The notes beneath the pieces were generated by a model. The model had not been told where the DNA came from. It did no database searches and worked only from the letters and a program-made list of their open reading frames with translations. A DNA stretch of 6,053 nt from Alphaproteobacteria bacterium (GTDB taxonomy: Bacteria > Pseudomonadota > Alphaproteobacteria > UBA8366 > GCA-2717185). Positions 1 through 5,267 of the stretch are shown here, one piece after another; within the stretch, counting starts at the first letter, position 1, and every line of letters starts with the position of its first letter. The stretch is from assembly GCA_016764135.1 (NCBI GenBank), contig JAESSL010000127.1, positions 1 to 6,053 of the forward strand, written 5' to 3'. The translations under genes and the position numbers were made by a program.

Positions 1-56
1 ACGACTTCATGGACGGAACCCGGATTTTAGCGCGCTGGTTGGCGGAAAACGCGTAG
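1..56 (+). CDS. Possible C-terminal tail of a truncated gene
   Basis: The third forward frame is open from the left edge and reads DFMDGTRILARWLAENA before a TAG at 54-56. The peptide looks like an amphipathic C-terminal helix and sits 22 bp from the stop of the converging oxidoreductase gene, which is a natural place for a gene to end. Only 17 residues are visible, so no family can be assigned. A second forward frame is also open to about position 82 but reads less like protein. The call is inference from composition and position. Confidence 0.35.
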   Translation, partial: DFMDGTRILARWLAENA

Positions 57-78
57 GCGCTTCCCACTTTTCAGCGCG

Positions 79-999
79 CTAGCCCACTTCTGCGCGCAAC
101 CTGTCGTGCAGAATTTGCAAGGCGTCCAGAATAGCGTCCACGCTGCGGGCGCCGGATTGGAAAACCGCGGTCGCGTTCAGCGCGATGCTCTCGAACCCCA
201 TTTCTTTTAACTCGGCGGCGCGCGCGGCGACCCGGTCGGGTTCCGAATAAAATGTTTTGCCGTCCTCGTCGCCCGGACGGGGCGGCGATGCAATCATGCT
301 TTGCCAGCCAATTGCATCTGGATCGCGCCCGGCGCCCAATGCGGCCTCGCGGATGGCGTCCATCGCGCGTTTGGCGAAATCGGCGTCGGTCACCCGGCTG
401 GCCAACCAACCGTCGCCATACTTGCCGATGCGTCGATAGGCGGGCGGTGTGTTGCCGCCGATCCAGATGGGTAGATCCGCGCCCTGTGGCGAGGGTGGCT
501 GCATGGTCATCGCGGTGGCTTGATAGGTGGGGCCGTCAAAGTCGATGCGGTCCTCGCGCCAGCAGGTGCGGACCATCTCGATCGCTTCATCCATGCGCTT
601 GCCCCTTGTGGTGAAATCTTCGCCCAGGGCGTCGAATTCCGCTTTTTGCCAGCCGACGCCAACGCCCAGCCGCGCCCGTCCACCAGAGAGCAAATCCAGC
701 GTGCTGAACTGTTTCGCCACCAAAATGGGGTTGCGTTGCGGCAGCACCAGAACCTCGGTTCCAAGGCCCACGCGCTCCGTCACCGCAGCGGCGAAGGACA
801 GCATCGTGATCGCCTCCAGGACCGGCATTTTGGGCGAATAATAGGATTTTTCGCGTCCGGGAATATTATAGCCCATGATGATGTGATCGAAGATGTCGAT
901 GTGATCGTAGCCAATATCTTCAATGCCGCGCGCCATCTGCGCCATTTTTGCGGGGCCTTCGCGATAGGATATGGCTGGAAATTCGATCGCCAGTTTCAT
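79..999 (-). CDS. LLM class oxidoreductase, probably F420-dependent (TIGR03619-like)
   Basis: A 306-residue luciferase-like monooxygenase-superfamily enzyme, expected to be a soluble TIM-barrel protein using reduced F420 or FMN to reduce or oxidise an organic substrate. Visible signatures are a DH pair at residues 38-39 after the GYDHIDIF strand, the block PQRNPILVAKQFSTLDLLSG at 87-106 followed by GRARLGVGVGW at 107-117, and LPIWIGG near 176-182. These match the F420-type subgroup described as TIGR03619 (Rv2161c-like). Length is normal for the family and both ends look complete. The ATG at 999-997 has an AAGGA ribosome site (1008-1012) about 8 nt upstream. The gene is divergent from the enolase-superfamily gene at 1333 across a 333-bp control region. 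The cofactor and substrate cannot be read from the sequence; FMN use remains possible. Confidence 0.9.
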   Translation of the reverse strand: MKLAIEFPAISYREGPAKMAQMARGIEDIGYDHIDIFDHIIMGYNIPGREKSYYSPKMPVLEAITMLSFAAAVTERVGLGTEVLVLPQRNPILVAKQFSTLDLLSGGRARLGVGVGWQKAEFDALGEDFTTRGKRMDEAIEMVRTCWREDRIDFDGPTYQATAMTMQPPSPQGADLPIWIGGNTPPAYRRIGKYGDGWLASRVTDADFAKRAMDAIREAALGAGRDPDAIGWQSMIASPPRPGDEDGKTFYSEPDRVAARAAELKEMGFESIALNATAVFQSGARSVDAILDALQILHDRLRAEVG

Positions 1000-1007
1000 G
1001 GCAGGGT

Positions 1008-1012
1008 TCCTT
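1008..1012 (-). promoter_or_regulatory. Ribosome binding site of the left LLM gene
   Basis: On the minus strand AAGGA lies 8 nt before the ATG at 999, a good Shine-Dalgarno match at normal spacing. It supports that ATG as the start. Confidence 0.6.
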
Positions 1013-1025
1013 GAATACGTTTTGG

Positions 1026-1057
1026 GGATCAGGTCTCGGGGGGATTACGCCTCGGGG
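1026..1057. repeat. 16-bp imperfect tandem repeat
   Basis: GGATCAGGTCTCGGGG (1026-1041) is followed immediately by GGATTACGCCTCGGGG (1042-1057), with 13 of 16 positions identical. It lies in the presumed 5' leader of the leftward LLM gene. It could be a pair of protein-binding sites or a simple local duplication. Confidence 0.5.
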
Positions 1058-1062
1058 GTTTC

Positions 1063-1074
1063 TTGTCCGGACAA
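1063..1074. promoter_or_regulatory. Perfect 12-bp palindrome, candidate operator
   Basis: TTGTCCGGACAA is a perfect dyad with no spacer, the form expected for a homodimeric repressor site. It sits 64 bp upstream of the LLM start codon, on the leftward leader. A GGACAA half-site recurs at 1210-1215 and a TTGTCA near-half-site at 1192-1197. The regulator is unknown, and functional assignment is inference. Confidence 0.4.
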
Positions 1075-1094
1075 AATTCATCCGAAATCATTAG

Positions 1095-1114
1095 CATGGA
1101 TATACATGGATTAA
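1095..1114. repeat. 10-bp-period repeat CATGGATATA/CATGGATTAA
   Basis: CATGGATATA (1095-1104) is followed directly by CATGGATTAA (1105-1114), and a third CAT begins at 1115. The 10-bp period would place the units on the same face of the helix, as for cooperative protein binding, but the repeat is short. Confidence 0.35.
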
Positions 1115-1169
1115 CATTTTGCGCTCGATGGGCTCTTTTTCCGGGCGCGGGCGTAAGTCGAGAAATAGG

Positions 1170-1198
1170 AATTTATGCCATTTAATCAAAATTGTCAA
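1170..1198 (-). promoter_or_regulatory. Sigma70-like promoter facing the left LLM gene
   Basis: Read on the minus strand, a perfect TTGACA (-35, 1198-1193) is followed after 17 nt by TAAATT (-10, 1175-1170, four of six consensus). This is the best promoter match in the window. The start point would be near 1163, giving the LLM gene a leader of about 160 nt that contains the palindrome and both repeats. It could instead serve an unrecognised short transcript. Confidence 0.5.
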
Positions 1199-1277
1199 GG
1201 CGCAGCGATGGACAAAGGGTTGGGCCGCCGCTTACGATAGCGATCAACGCCTTTCCAAAACCGTCAGTTCATAAACT

Positions 1278-1316
1278 GTCGATCCACTATACATCCATCC
1301 AATAATCGTCGATCCA
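1278..1316. repeat. Direct repeat GTCGATCCA, 30-bp period
   Basis: GTCGATCCA occurs at 1278-1286 and 1308-1316, just upstream of the enolase-superfamily start. Each copy is followed by a similar ATAC. The 30-bp period is close to three helical turns, so paired activator or repressor sites are possible; chance is not excluded for a 9-mer. Confidence 0.3.
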
Positions 1317-1321
1317 GATAC

Positions 1322-1326
1322 GGGGA
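1322..1326 (+). promoter_or_regulatory. Ribosome binding site of the enolase-superfamily gene
   Basis: GGGGA lies 6 nt before the ATG at 1333 and supports that start, although it is not a full consensus. Confidence 0.45.
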
Positions 1327-1332
1327 ATCACC

Positions 1333-2427
1333 ATGAAAATTACCGGGTTTGAAACTGCTGCGCTCAACGTTCCTGAAGATGAACCGTTGGCGAATATGCC
1401 GGAGGAGGACGGTCGCACGCGGCCCGTCGTGACGTTGCGCCTGCGCACGGATGCGGGAATAGAAGGTCTTGGCGTGACGTTCTATGGCGGCAAGATGTCC
1501 CGTAGTCTGAAGGTCGCGGTGGAGGAACTGGCCGAGTTGACGGTGGGGGAAGACCCGCTGCGAATTGAAAAGATCATTGGTAAATTGCGCGACGGCACGG
1601 GCGACGCCTGTGGCCCGGGCGGCATTTTCACGCTGGCGATGTCGGCCATCGACATTGCGTTGTGGGATATCAAGGGCAAGGCGCTGGAGCAGCCCTTGTG
1701 GAAGCTTCTCGGCGGTCATCGCGACCGGGTGCCGACCTACGCCTCGGGCGCATTGCGGCGGGGGCTGACCGACGATCAGGCGCAGGAAGCTGCGAGCCGC
1801 CTTATCGCCAAGGGCTTCAATCAGATGAAAACGCAAATGGCGCTGCCGGGCAATCCGACGCCCGCCGATGAAGTGCGCCGAGTGCAGGTGATCCGCGATG
1901 TGATTGGCCCCGACGTCAAGCTGATGTGCGACATCAACCAACGCTGGCGCCCTGAACAGGCGATTGATATTGGCGTTCGCGCCAATGATGTGGGGTTGTT
2001 CTGGCTGGAGGATGTGACTGCGGCGGATGATTTTCAGGGCCTCGCCCGCGTCAGAGACGCGCTGAGCACGCCGATTGCGGGTGGCGAATATCTTTGGGGC
2101 ATCGCGCCGTTTCGCCAGATGATTGAAGCGCGCTCCGTCGATGTTCCCATGATCGATATTCTGCGCGTCGGTGGGGTCAGCCAGTGGATGAAAGTCGCGG
2201 GCATGGCGGAGGCCTTCAACCTGCCCGTCGTCAGCCATGTGATGCCGGAAATCCTGTGCCATGTGATCGCCGCCTGCCCGAATGGGCTGACGGTGGAATA
2301 CATGCCGTGGATGTTGACGCTCTTTGAAGAAACCCCGGCCATCGAAAACGGCGAACTGGTGCTGCCAACTACGCCGGGGTTGGGTCTGAAGTTCGATGAG
2401 AAAGCCTTCGCGTTGTACAAGGCCTAG
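1333..2427 (+). CDS. Mandelate racemase/muconate lactonizing enzyme family protein (enolase superfamily)
   Basis: A 364-residue, full-length enolase-superfamily enzyme, probably a cytosolic Mg2+-dependent acid-sugar dehydratase or related hydroxy-acid enzyme. The N-terminal capping domain (about 1-125) precedes a beta/alpha barrel. Metal ligands are visible as D200 (CDIN), E226 (WLED) and E252 (GGEY). The mandelate-racemase-type dyad is D275 (IDILRVGG) and H302 (SHVMPE), with E322 on the last strand. Strand 2 reads MKTQM: K166 is present but the second lysine of the usual KxK pair is Q168. This suggests the His/Asp side does the proton abstraction, favouring dehydration over racemisation; that is inference. 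The ATG follows a GGGGA site. A membrane-protein gene starts 29 bp downstream on the same strand. Substrate is not predictable here. Confidence 0.9.
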   Translation: MKITGFETAALNVPEDEPLANMPEEDGRTRPVVTLRLRTDAGIEGLGVTFYGGKMSRSLKVAVEELAELTVGEDPLRIEKIIGKLRDGTGDACGPGGIFTLAMSAIDIALWDIKGKALEQPLWKLLGGHRDRVPTYASGALRRGLTDDQAQEAASRLIAKGFNQMKTQMALPGNPTPADEVRRVQVIRDVIGPDVKLMCDINQRWRPEQAIDIGVRANDVGLFWLEDVTAADDFQGLARVRDALSTPIAGGEYLWGIAPFRQMIEARSVDVPMIDILRVGGVSQWMKVAGMAEAFNLPVVSHVMPEILCHVIAACPNGLTVEYMPWMLTLFEETPAIENGELVLPTTPGLGLKFDEKAFALYKA

Positions 2428-2439
2428 CGCCAGGCGATC

Positions 2440-2445
2440 AGGAGG
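2440..2445 (+). promoter_or_regulatory. Ribosome binding site of the DUF2238 gene
   Basis: A consensus AGGAGG lies 11 nt before the ATG at 2457, within the 29-bp gap after the enolase-superfamily stop. It fixes the start and supports translation from a shared transcript. Confidence 0.6.
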
Positions 2446-2456
2446 CGGAAACAAAC

Positions 2457-3077
2457 ATGCGCGTGAAACGCAGCGCTGTACCCATTCTGCTTCTTGGCCT
2501 GGTTGTTGTTGTCTTCGTGGCGAGTGCTGTTGGGCCAAAGGACAGGCTGACCTGGTACCTGGAAGTGGCGCCGATCATCGTTGGCGTCGTTATTCTGGGT
2601 CTTTCCTATCGTCGGTTTCCCCTATCGCATCTCGTCTACGCACTTCTTTTTGCGCATTCGGTAATTCTGGCGACAGGCGGGCACTATACCTATGCGGAAG
2701 TTCCGGTCGGGTTCTGGGTTCAGGATTTTTGGGACTTGTCTCGTAACCCGTATGACCGTCTGGGGCATTTCGCCCAAGGGTTTGTGCCGGCGCTGTTGGC
2801 CCGAGAAATTCTGATCCGGCGGTCCCCTCTCAAAGGCAGCCGGTGGCTCGCCTTTCTCGTCCTGTGCGTATGTCTTTCCTTCAGCGCGCTTTACGAACTG
2901 ATCGAGTGGTGGGCCGCAGTTTTGCTGGGGCAGTCCGCCGATGAGTTTCTGGGAACCCAGGGGGATATCTGGGACACCCAATGGGATATGTTTCTGGCGC
3001 TCATTGGGGCTGCGGCGGCGCTTATATTTTTCAGCAAAGCGCATGATAAAAGCATGGCGGCGCGCTTTGACCAATGA
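2457..3077 (+). CDS. YjdF/DUF2238 family inner-membrane protein
   Basis: A 206-residue polytopic membrane protein. Hydrophobic segments are visible at about residues 8-25, 33-51, 57-74, 130-154 and 177-193, with a possible additional segment at 102-117. Family-type conserved stretches are GGHYTY (74-79), RNPYDRLGHFAQGF (96-109), YELIEWW (146-152) and GTQGDIWDTQWDM (166-178); these acidic, His and Trp-rich motifs recall the DUF2238 family that includes E. coli YjdF, whose molecular function is not established. Length is typical of the family. It has a strong AGGAGG site and lies 29 bp after the enolase-superfamily gene, so the two are probably co-transcribed. Whether it helps transport or handle that enzyme's substrate is speculation. 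Confidence 0.88.
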   Translation: MRVKRSAVPILLLGLVVVVFVASAVGPKDRLTWYLEVAPIIVGVVILGLSYRRFPLSHLVYALLFAHSVILATGGHYTYAEVPVGFWVQDFWDLSRNPYDRLGHFAQGFVPALLAREILIRRSPLKGSRWLAFLVLCVCLSFSALYELIEWWAAVLLGQSADEFLGTQGDIWDTQWDMFLALIGAAAALIFFSKAHDKSMAARFDQ

Positions 3078-3182
3078 TGACCGGCTCTTCAAGTCGTTCG
3101 GCGCGACAGGGATGGAGGGTGGCCTTGGGACGTTGGGCGCATGAGTTTCAGGTTTCAGTGGCGTATTGAGAACCCGGAGTGC

Positions 3183-3202
3183 CGTACAGGCGCGATTGTA
3201 CG
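3183..3202. repeat. Inverted repeat CGTACA-N8-TGTACG
   Basis: Six-base arms CGTACA (3183-3188) and TGTACG (3197-3202) are separated by 8 nt. The right arm belongs to a TTGTACGCG string that recurs at 3261-3269 in the second inverted repeat, which suggests related binding sites flanking the TATACT box. Confidence 0.4.
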
Positions 3203-3239
3203 CGACGCCATCGCCCTATCCCGAATATTCCGGAGGCGC

Positions 3240-3245
3240 TATACT
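3240..3245 (+). promoter_or_regulatory. Candidate -10 box of the response-regulator gene
   Basis: TATACT matches five of six bases of the sigma70 -10 consensus. No good -35 hexamer stands 16-18 nt upstream, so an activator or a different sigma factor may be needed if this is real. The predicted start would be near 3252, at the edge of the downstream hairpin. Confidence 0.3.
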
Positions 3246-3253
3246 TCCCAGCA

Positions 3254-3267
3254 CGTACTGTTGTACG
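3254..3267. repeat. Short hairpin CGTAC-TGTT-GTACG
   Basis: CGTAC (3254-3258) and GTACG (3263-3267) form a five-base-pair dyad with a four-base centre, extendable by two outer GC pairs past one mismatch (3251-3270). It lies just after the TATACT box and could be an operator or a 5' mRNA hairpin. Confidence 0.4.
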
Positions 3268-3306
3268 CGCTCAGGAAAGATCCGATTTAAAGGGAAATAA
3301 TTCGAG

Positions 3307-3687
3307 ATGGGCAATGGTCGGCGGGTTATGGTGATTGACGACGACAGTTTTGTCGCGGATTTCGTCAGCATTATTCTGGGGAAGAAGCTTTACAGCACTG
3401 TCGCCTGCTACACCTTTGAAAAAGCGCTGGAGCAGATGGAGCGTTCGACATTCGATCTTGTCGTCACCGATATTTTTATGCCGGGAATGGGCGGAATCGA
3501 AGGGATTCAGAAACTGAAGAGCAAACACCCCGACACAATTGTGATCGCGATGTCGGCAGGATGGAAAAACCTTGAGCCGGAAGATGCAGTCGAGGCGGCG
3601 AAGAAAATTGGCGCGGACGCTGGCTTGGTGAAACCAGTCTCAACGGCGAAACTAAACGAGGTGCTGTCCTCGCTGTATGACGATTGA
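3307..3687 (+). CDS. Single-domain response regulator (CheY-like receiver)
   Basis: A 126-residue protein made of one receiver domain with no output domain. Visible are the acidic pocket D11-D12-D13 (VIDDD), phosphoacceptor D55 in VVTDIFMPGMGG, the switch Ser S83 (IAMSAG) and K109-P110 (LVKPV). The aromatic switch residue expected three places before the Lys is Gly (G106). It probably receives phosphate from a histidine kinase elsewhere and acts by protein contact; no kinase gene lies in this window. The ATG at 3307 follows AAGGGA (3290-3295) with an 11-nt gap, somewhat long. It has a private leader of up to 229 bp and converges on the MmcQ gene, with 8 bp between stop codons. Its target cannot be inferred. 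Confidence 0.9.
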   Translation: MGNGRRVMVIDDDSFVADFVSIILGKKLYSTVACYTFEKALEQMERSTFDLVVTDIFMPGMGGIEGIQKLKSKHPDTIVIAMSAGWKNLEPEDAVEAAKKIGADAGLVKPVSTAKLNEVLSSLYDD

Positions 3688-3731
3688 AGGGACTCTTATT
3701 CCTGATTTAGCCCGAGTTCCTTTTGTTTCTT
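3687..3731 (+). terminator. Possible intrinsic terminator after the response regulator
   Basis: AAGGGACTC (3687-3695) can pair with GAGTTCCTT (3714-3722) as a 9-bp stem with one G-U pair and an 18-nt loop, followed by the T-rich run TTGTTTCTTCTT. It begins at the response-regulator stop and overlaps the 3' end of the converging MmcQ gene. The loop is long and the T-run is interrupted, so termination would be modest. Confidence 0.4.
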
Positions 3732-4064
3732 CTTGGTCAGGCCGAGCGACACGATGCGATGGGACTCTCTCAAGTATAATTTTAAATCATCGTCGGACAG
3801 GCCGGGCTCGGCGTAGTTTTGAATCCACTTCATGCCGCGCGACGCCAGATACGGCGCCGACCGTAGCCCGGGTTGCTCTTTCAGGAGCTCATAGGCGATT
3901 TCGGAGACCTTGAAGGTAATTCCGGGGTATTTTTTGTCGCCCCAGCCGCCAATGCCGAACACCTTGCCGCCCACTTTCCAGACATGCGAGCCGCCCCATT
4001 GGACCACATACGTCGTCACGGGCAGCGATCTGCAAAAGTCATTGTACTCGGTGTAATCCAGCAA
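3696..4064 (-). CDS. MmcQ/YjbR family protein
   Basis: A 122-residue small protein matching the MmcQ/YjbR (CyaY-like fold) family. The pattern NDFCRSLPVTTYVVQWG (8-24), the HVWKVGGKVFGIGGW strand pair (27-41), the ITFKVS strand (49-54), the PYLASRGMKW segment (71-80) and the C-terminal LRESHRIVSLGLTKK helix (98-112) are family-like. Members have been called DNA-binding, but a biochemical role is not settled. I chose the TTG at 4064 because it gives MLDYTEYNDFC, the usual family N-terminus; an alternative TTG at 4079 adds five residues. Neither has a strong ribosome site, so translation may be coupled to the LLM gene that ends 18 bp upstream in the same frame. Confidence 0.82.
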   Translation of the reverse strand: MLDYTEYNDFCRSLPVTTYVVQWGGSHVWKVGGKVFGIGGWGDKKYPGITFKVSEIAYELLKEQPGLRSAPYLASRGMKWIQNYAEPGLSDDDLKLYLRESHRIVSLGLTKKKQKELGLNQE

Positions 4065-4082
4065 TCCGGGTCCGCCCAAGGC

Positions 4083-5117
4083 TTATTGAAAATGTGGCAT
4101 AACTTTTTCGGTGAATCGAATAAAGCTTTCGTGACCCAGCGGCGCAATCATGAGGTATTCGAGATTATTTTCGTCGCGCAGGCGTTCAATATCGTCGATC
4201 ACCTTCGCCGGATCGCCGCAGAGCGCGACGCTGTCTACATAGCGTTCAATGGGGTCCACGTTCTCACGTTCAGCGGCTAGAATAGCGTCGTTTTGCTGGG
4301 TCTTGCCTTCCGCCGCCATTTTTTCGCCGCCTCTGATATTGCCTTTTTTCTTGAGGTAATTTCCAAACATGAATTGCGCGCCGCGTCGGCCCATTTCCAG
4401 GCCTTCTGCCATCGTTGCGCCCACGGCGACCGTACGGGTCAGCGGAATGTCGCGACCGGCGAAGCTGAATCCGGCGCCTTCCAGCGCTGTTTTGTAAAAA
4501 TCGCGTTTTTCCTTGCTCTCGGCGTGACTGGAGTGTGGGCCCAACATGATGGAATGCCCTTGGTTCGCCGCCCATTCAATTGAACCCTCCGAGGTCACAG
4601 CCATCCAGACGGGAATGTCTCTTTGATACGGTTTCGGGAGGACTTCGATATCGTTGAATTCGTAATAGTCGCCCTTGTGGGAAAACGGGCCGTCCTTCCA
4701 GGCCTTCAGTACAACCTCCACGCTCTCGCGAAATTTGGGGTAGCTGTCCTTTGGCGCCACGCCGAAGGCTTCGTGCTCCTTGGCGTCAAATCCCCGCCCG
4801 GCGCCCCAGTTGACGCGGCCTTTGGTTAGCTGATCCAGCAAGGCGACTTCTTCCGCCAGTCGCAGCGGGTGATAAAACGACGCCAGCGAAATCGCCGTGC
4901 CGATGCGAATATTTTTGGTTTGAGCGGCGACATGGGCGCCCATGATATGAACCGAAGGGCAGACGCTATAGGTGCTGAAATGATGCTCCGCCAGCCACAC
5001 GGCGTCATACCCGGTTTCATCCATCAAGCGGATGCGATCAAACGCGCGGTCGTACACCTGCTCCAGAGGAATACGGCGACCCGGCCAGCTAAAAAACTGC
5101 AAAACTCCAAATTTCAT
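4083..5117 (-). CDS. LLM class flavin-dependent oxidoreductase (luciferase-like monooxygenase)
   Basis: A 344-residue bacterial-luciferase-superfamily enzyme, expected to be a cytosolic TIM-barrel protein using reduced FMN and oxygen. Hallmarks are WLAEHHF at 41-47, the HPLRLAEEVALLDQLTKGR block at 83-101, the glycine-rich WGAGRGFD at 104-111 and a C-terminal GDPAKVIDDIERL at 301-313. The EHHF motif sets it in a different branch from the oxidoreductase at the left end of the window. Length and both termini look complete. The ATG at 5117 follows a strong GGAGGG (5134-5129) at 11 nt. A small MmcQ/YjbR gene follows in the same frame after the TAA stop and is probably co-transcribed. The substrate, perhaps an alkane, sulfonate, chelator or xenobiotic in this broad family, is not determinable. 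Confidence 0.92.
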   Translation of the reverse strand: MKFGVLQFFSWPGRRIPLEQVYDRAFDRIRLMDETGYDAVWLAEHHFSTYSVCPSVHIMGAHVAAQTKNIRIGTAISLASFYHPLRLAEEVALLDQLTKGRVNWGAGRGFDAKEHEAFGVAPKDSYPKFRESVEVVLKAWKDGPFSHKGDYYEFNDIEVLPKPYQRDIPVWMAVTSEGSIEWAANQGHSIMLGPHSSHAESKEKRDFYKTALEGAGFSFAGRDIPLTRTVAVGATMAEGLEMGRRGAQFMFGNYLKKKGNIRGGEKMAAEGKTQQNDAILAAERENVDPIERYVDSVALCGDPAKVIDDIERLRDENNLEYLMIAPLGHESFIRFTEKVMPHFQ

Positions 5118-5128
5118 AACGCTGTCAG

Positions 5129-5134
5129 CCCTCC
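5129..5134 (-). promoter_or_regulatory. Ribosome binding site of the right LLM gene
   Basis: GGAGGG on the minus strand lies 11 nt before the ATG at 5117, and supports that start despite slightly long spacing. Confidence 0.55.
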
Positions 5135-5153
5135 AAAATAATACGCAAAATGT

Positions 5154-5168
5154 CCGTACAAGTTACGG
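5154..5168. repeat. Inverted repeat CCGTA-N5-TACGG upstream of the right LLM gene
   Basis: The arms CCGTA (5154-5158) and TACGG (5164-5168) form a perfect 5-bp dyad with a 5-nt centre, 37 bp before the start codon. It could be a repressor site in the promoter or leader. No clear -35/-10 pair was found in the 176-bp gap; the best -10-like box is TATAAC on the minus strand (5209-5204). A GGAATTCC palindrome lies at 5178-5185. Confidence 0.35.
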
Positions 5169-5267
5169 TAGCAAATGGAATTCCGGCTGGCTATGGAGGC
5201 GCTGTTATAATTTGCATATGTGAACAAGGCGCTGGGGCGTTTTAACCGCGCGGGATCGAGCGTTCGC

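Larger units (their letters stand above)
1000..1332. promoter_or_regulatory. Divergent intergenic control region
   Basis: This 333-bp stretch between two divergent start codons contains no credible gene on either strand. It is more AT-rich in the middle than the flanking genes and holds several candidate regulatory elements: a 16-bp tandem repeat (1026-1057), a perfect palindrome (1063-1074), a 10-bp-phased repeat (1095-1114), a leftward sigma70-like promoter (1170-1198) and a GTCGATCCA direct repeat (1278-1316). No equally clear rightward promoter was found; a TATACA box at 1288-1293 lacks a good -35 partner. No regulator gene is present nearby to pair with these sites. Confidence 0.6.
3078..3306. 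other. Intergenic leader before the response regulator
   Basis: This 229-bp gap on the plus strand holds no convincing gene. It contains two GTAC-based inverted repeats, a GAATATTC palindrome (3223-3230) and a TATACT box (3240-3245), so the response regulator probably has its own promoter. No intrinsic terminator for the upstream membrane-protein gene is visible, so read-through from it is also possible. Confidence 0.5.

Noticed and set aside
520..1014. A 164-codon plus-strand frame opposite the left LLM gene
   Set aside because: It lies antisense to a gene with clear luciferase-like motifs and shows no domain pattern of its own.
1264..2538. A 424-codon open frame on the minus strand opposite the enolase-family gene
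   Set aside because: It is His/Gln/Arg-rich with no recognisable family pattern and covers a gene with clear enolase-superfamily motifs on the other strand. It is a shadow of GC-rich coding sequence.
3074..3169. A 31-codon frame starting at an ATGA overlap with the DUF2238 stop
   Set aside because: The overlap geometry suits translational coupling, but there is no ribosome site, the peptide (MMTGSSSRSARQGW...) has low-complexity composition, and nothing supports selection on it.
5206..5211. Perfect TATAAT on the plus strand in the gap before the kinase end
   Set aside because: It would point rightward, antisense to the kinase, and no acceptable -35 stands 16-18 nt upstream. A single hexamer is not enough.
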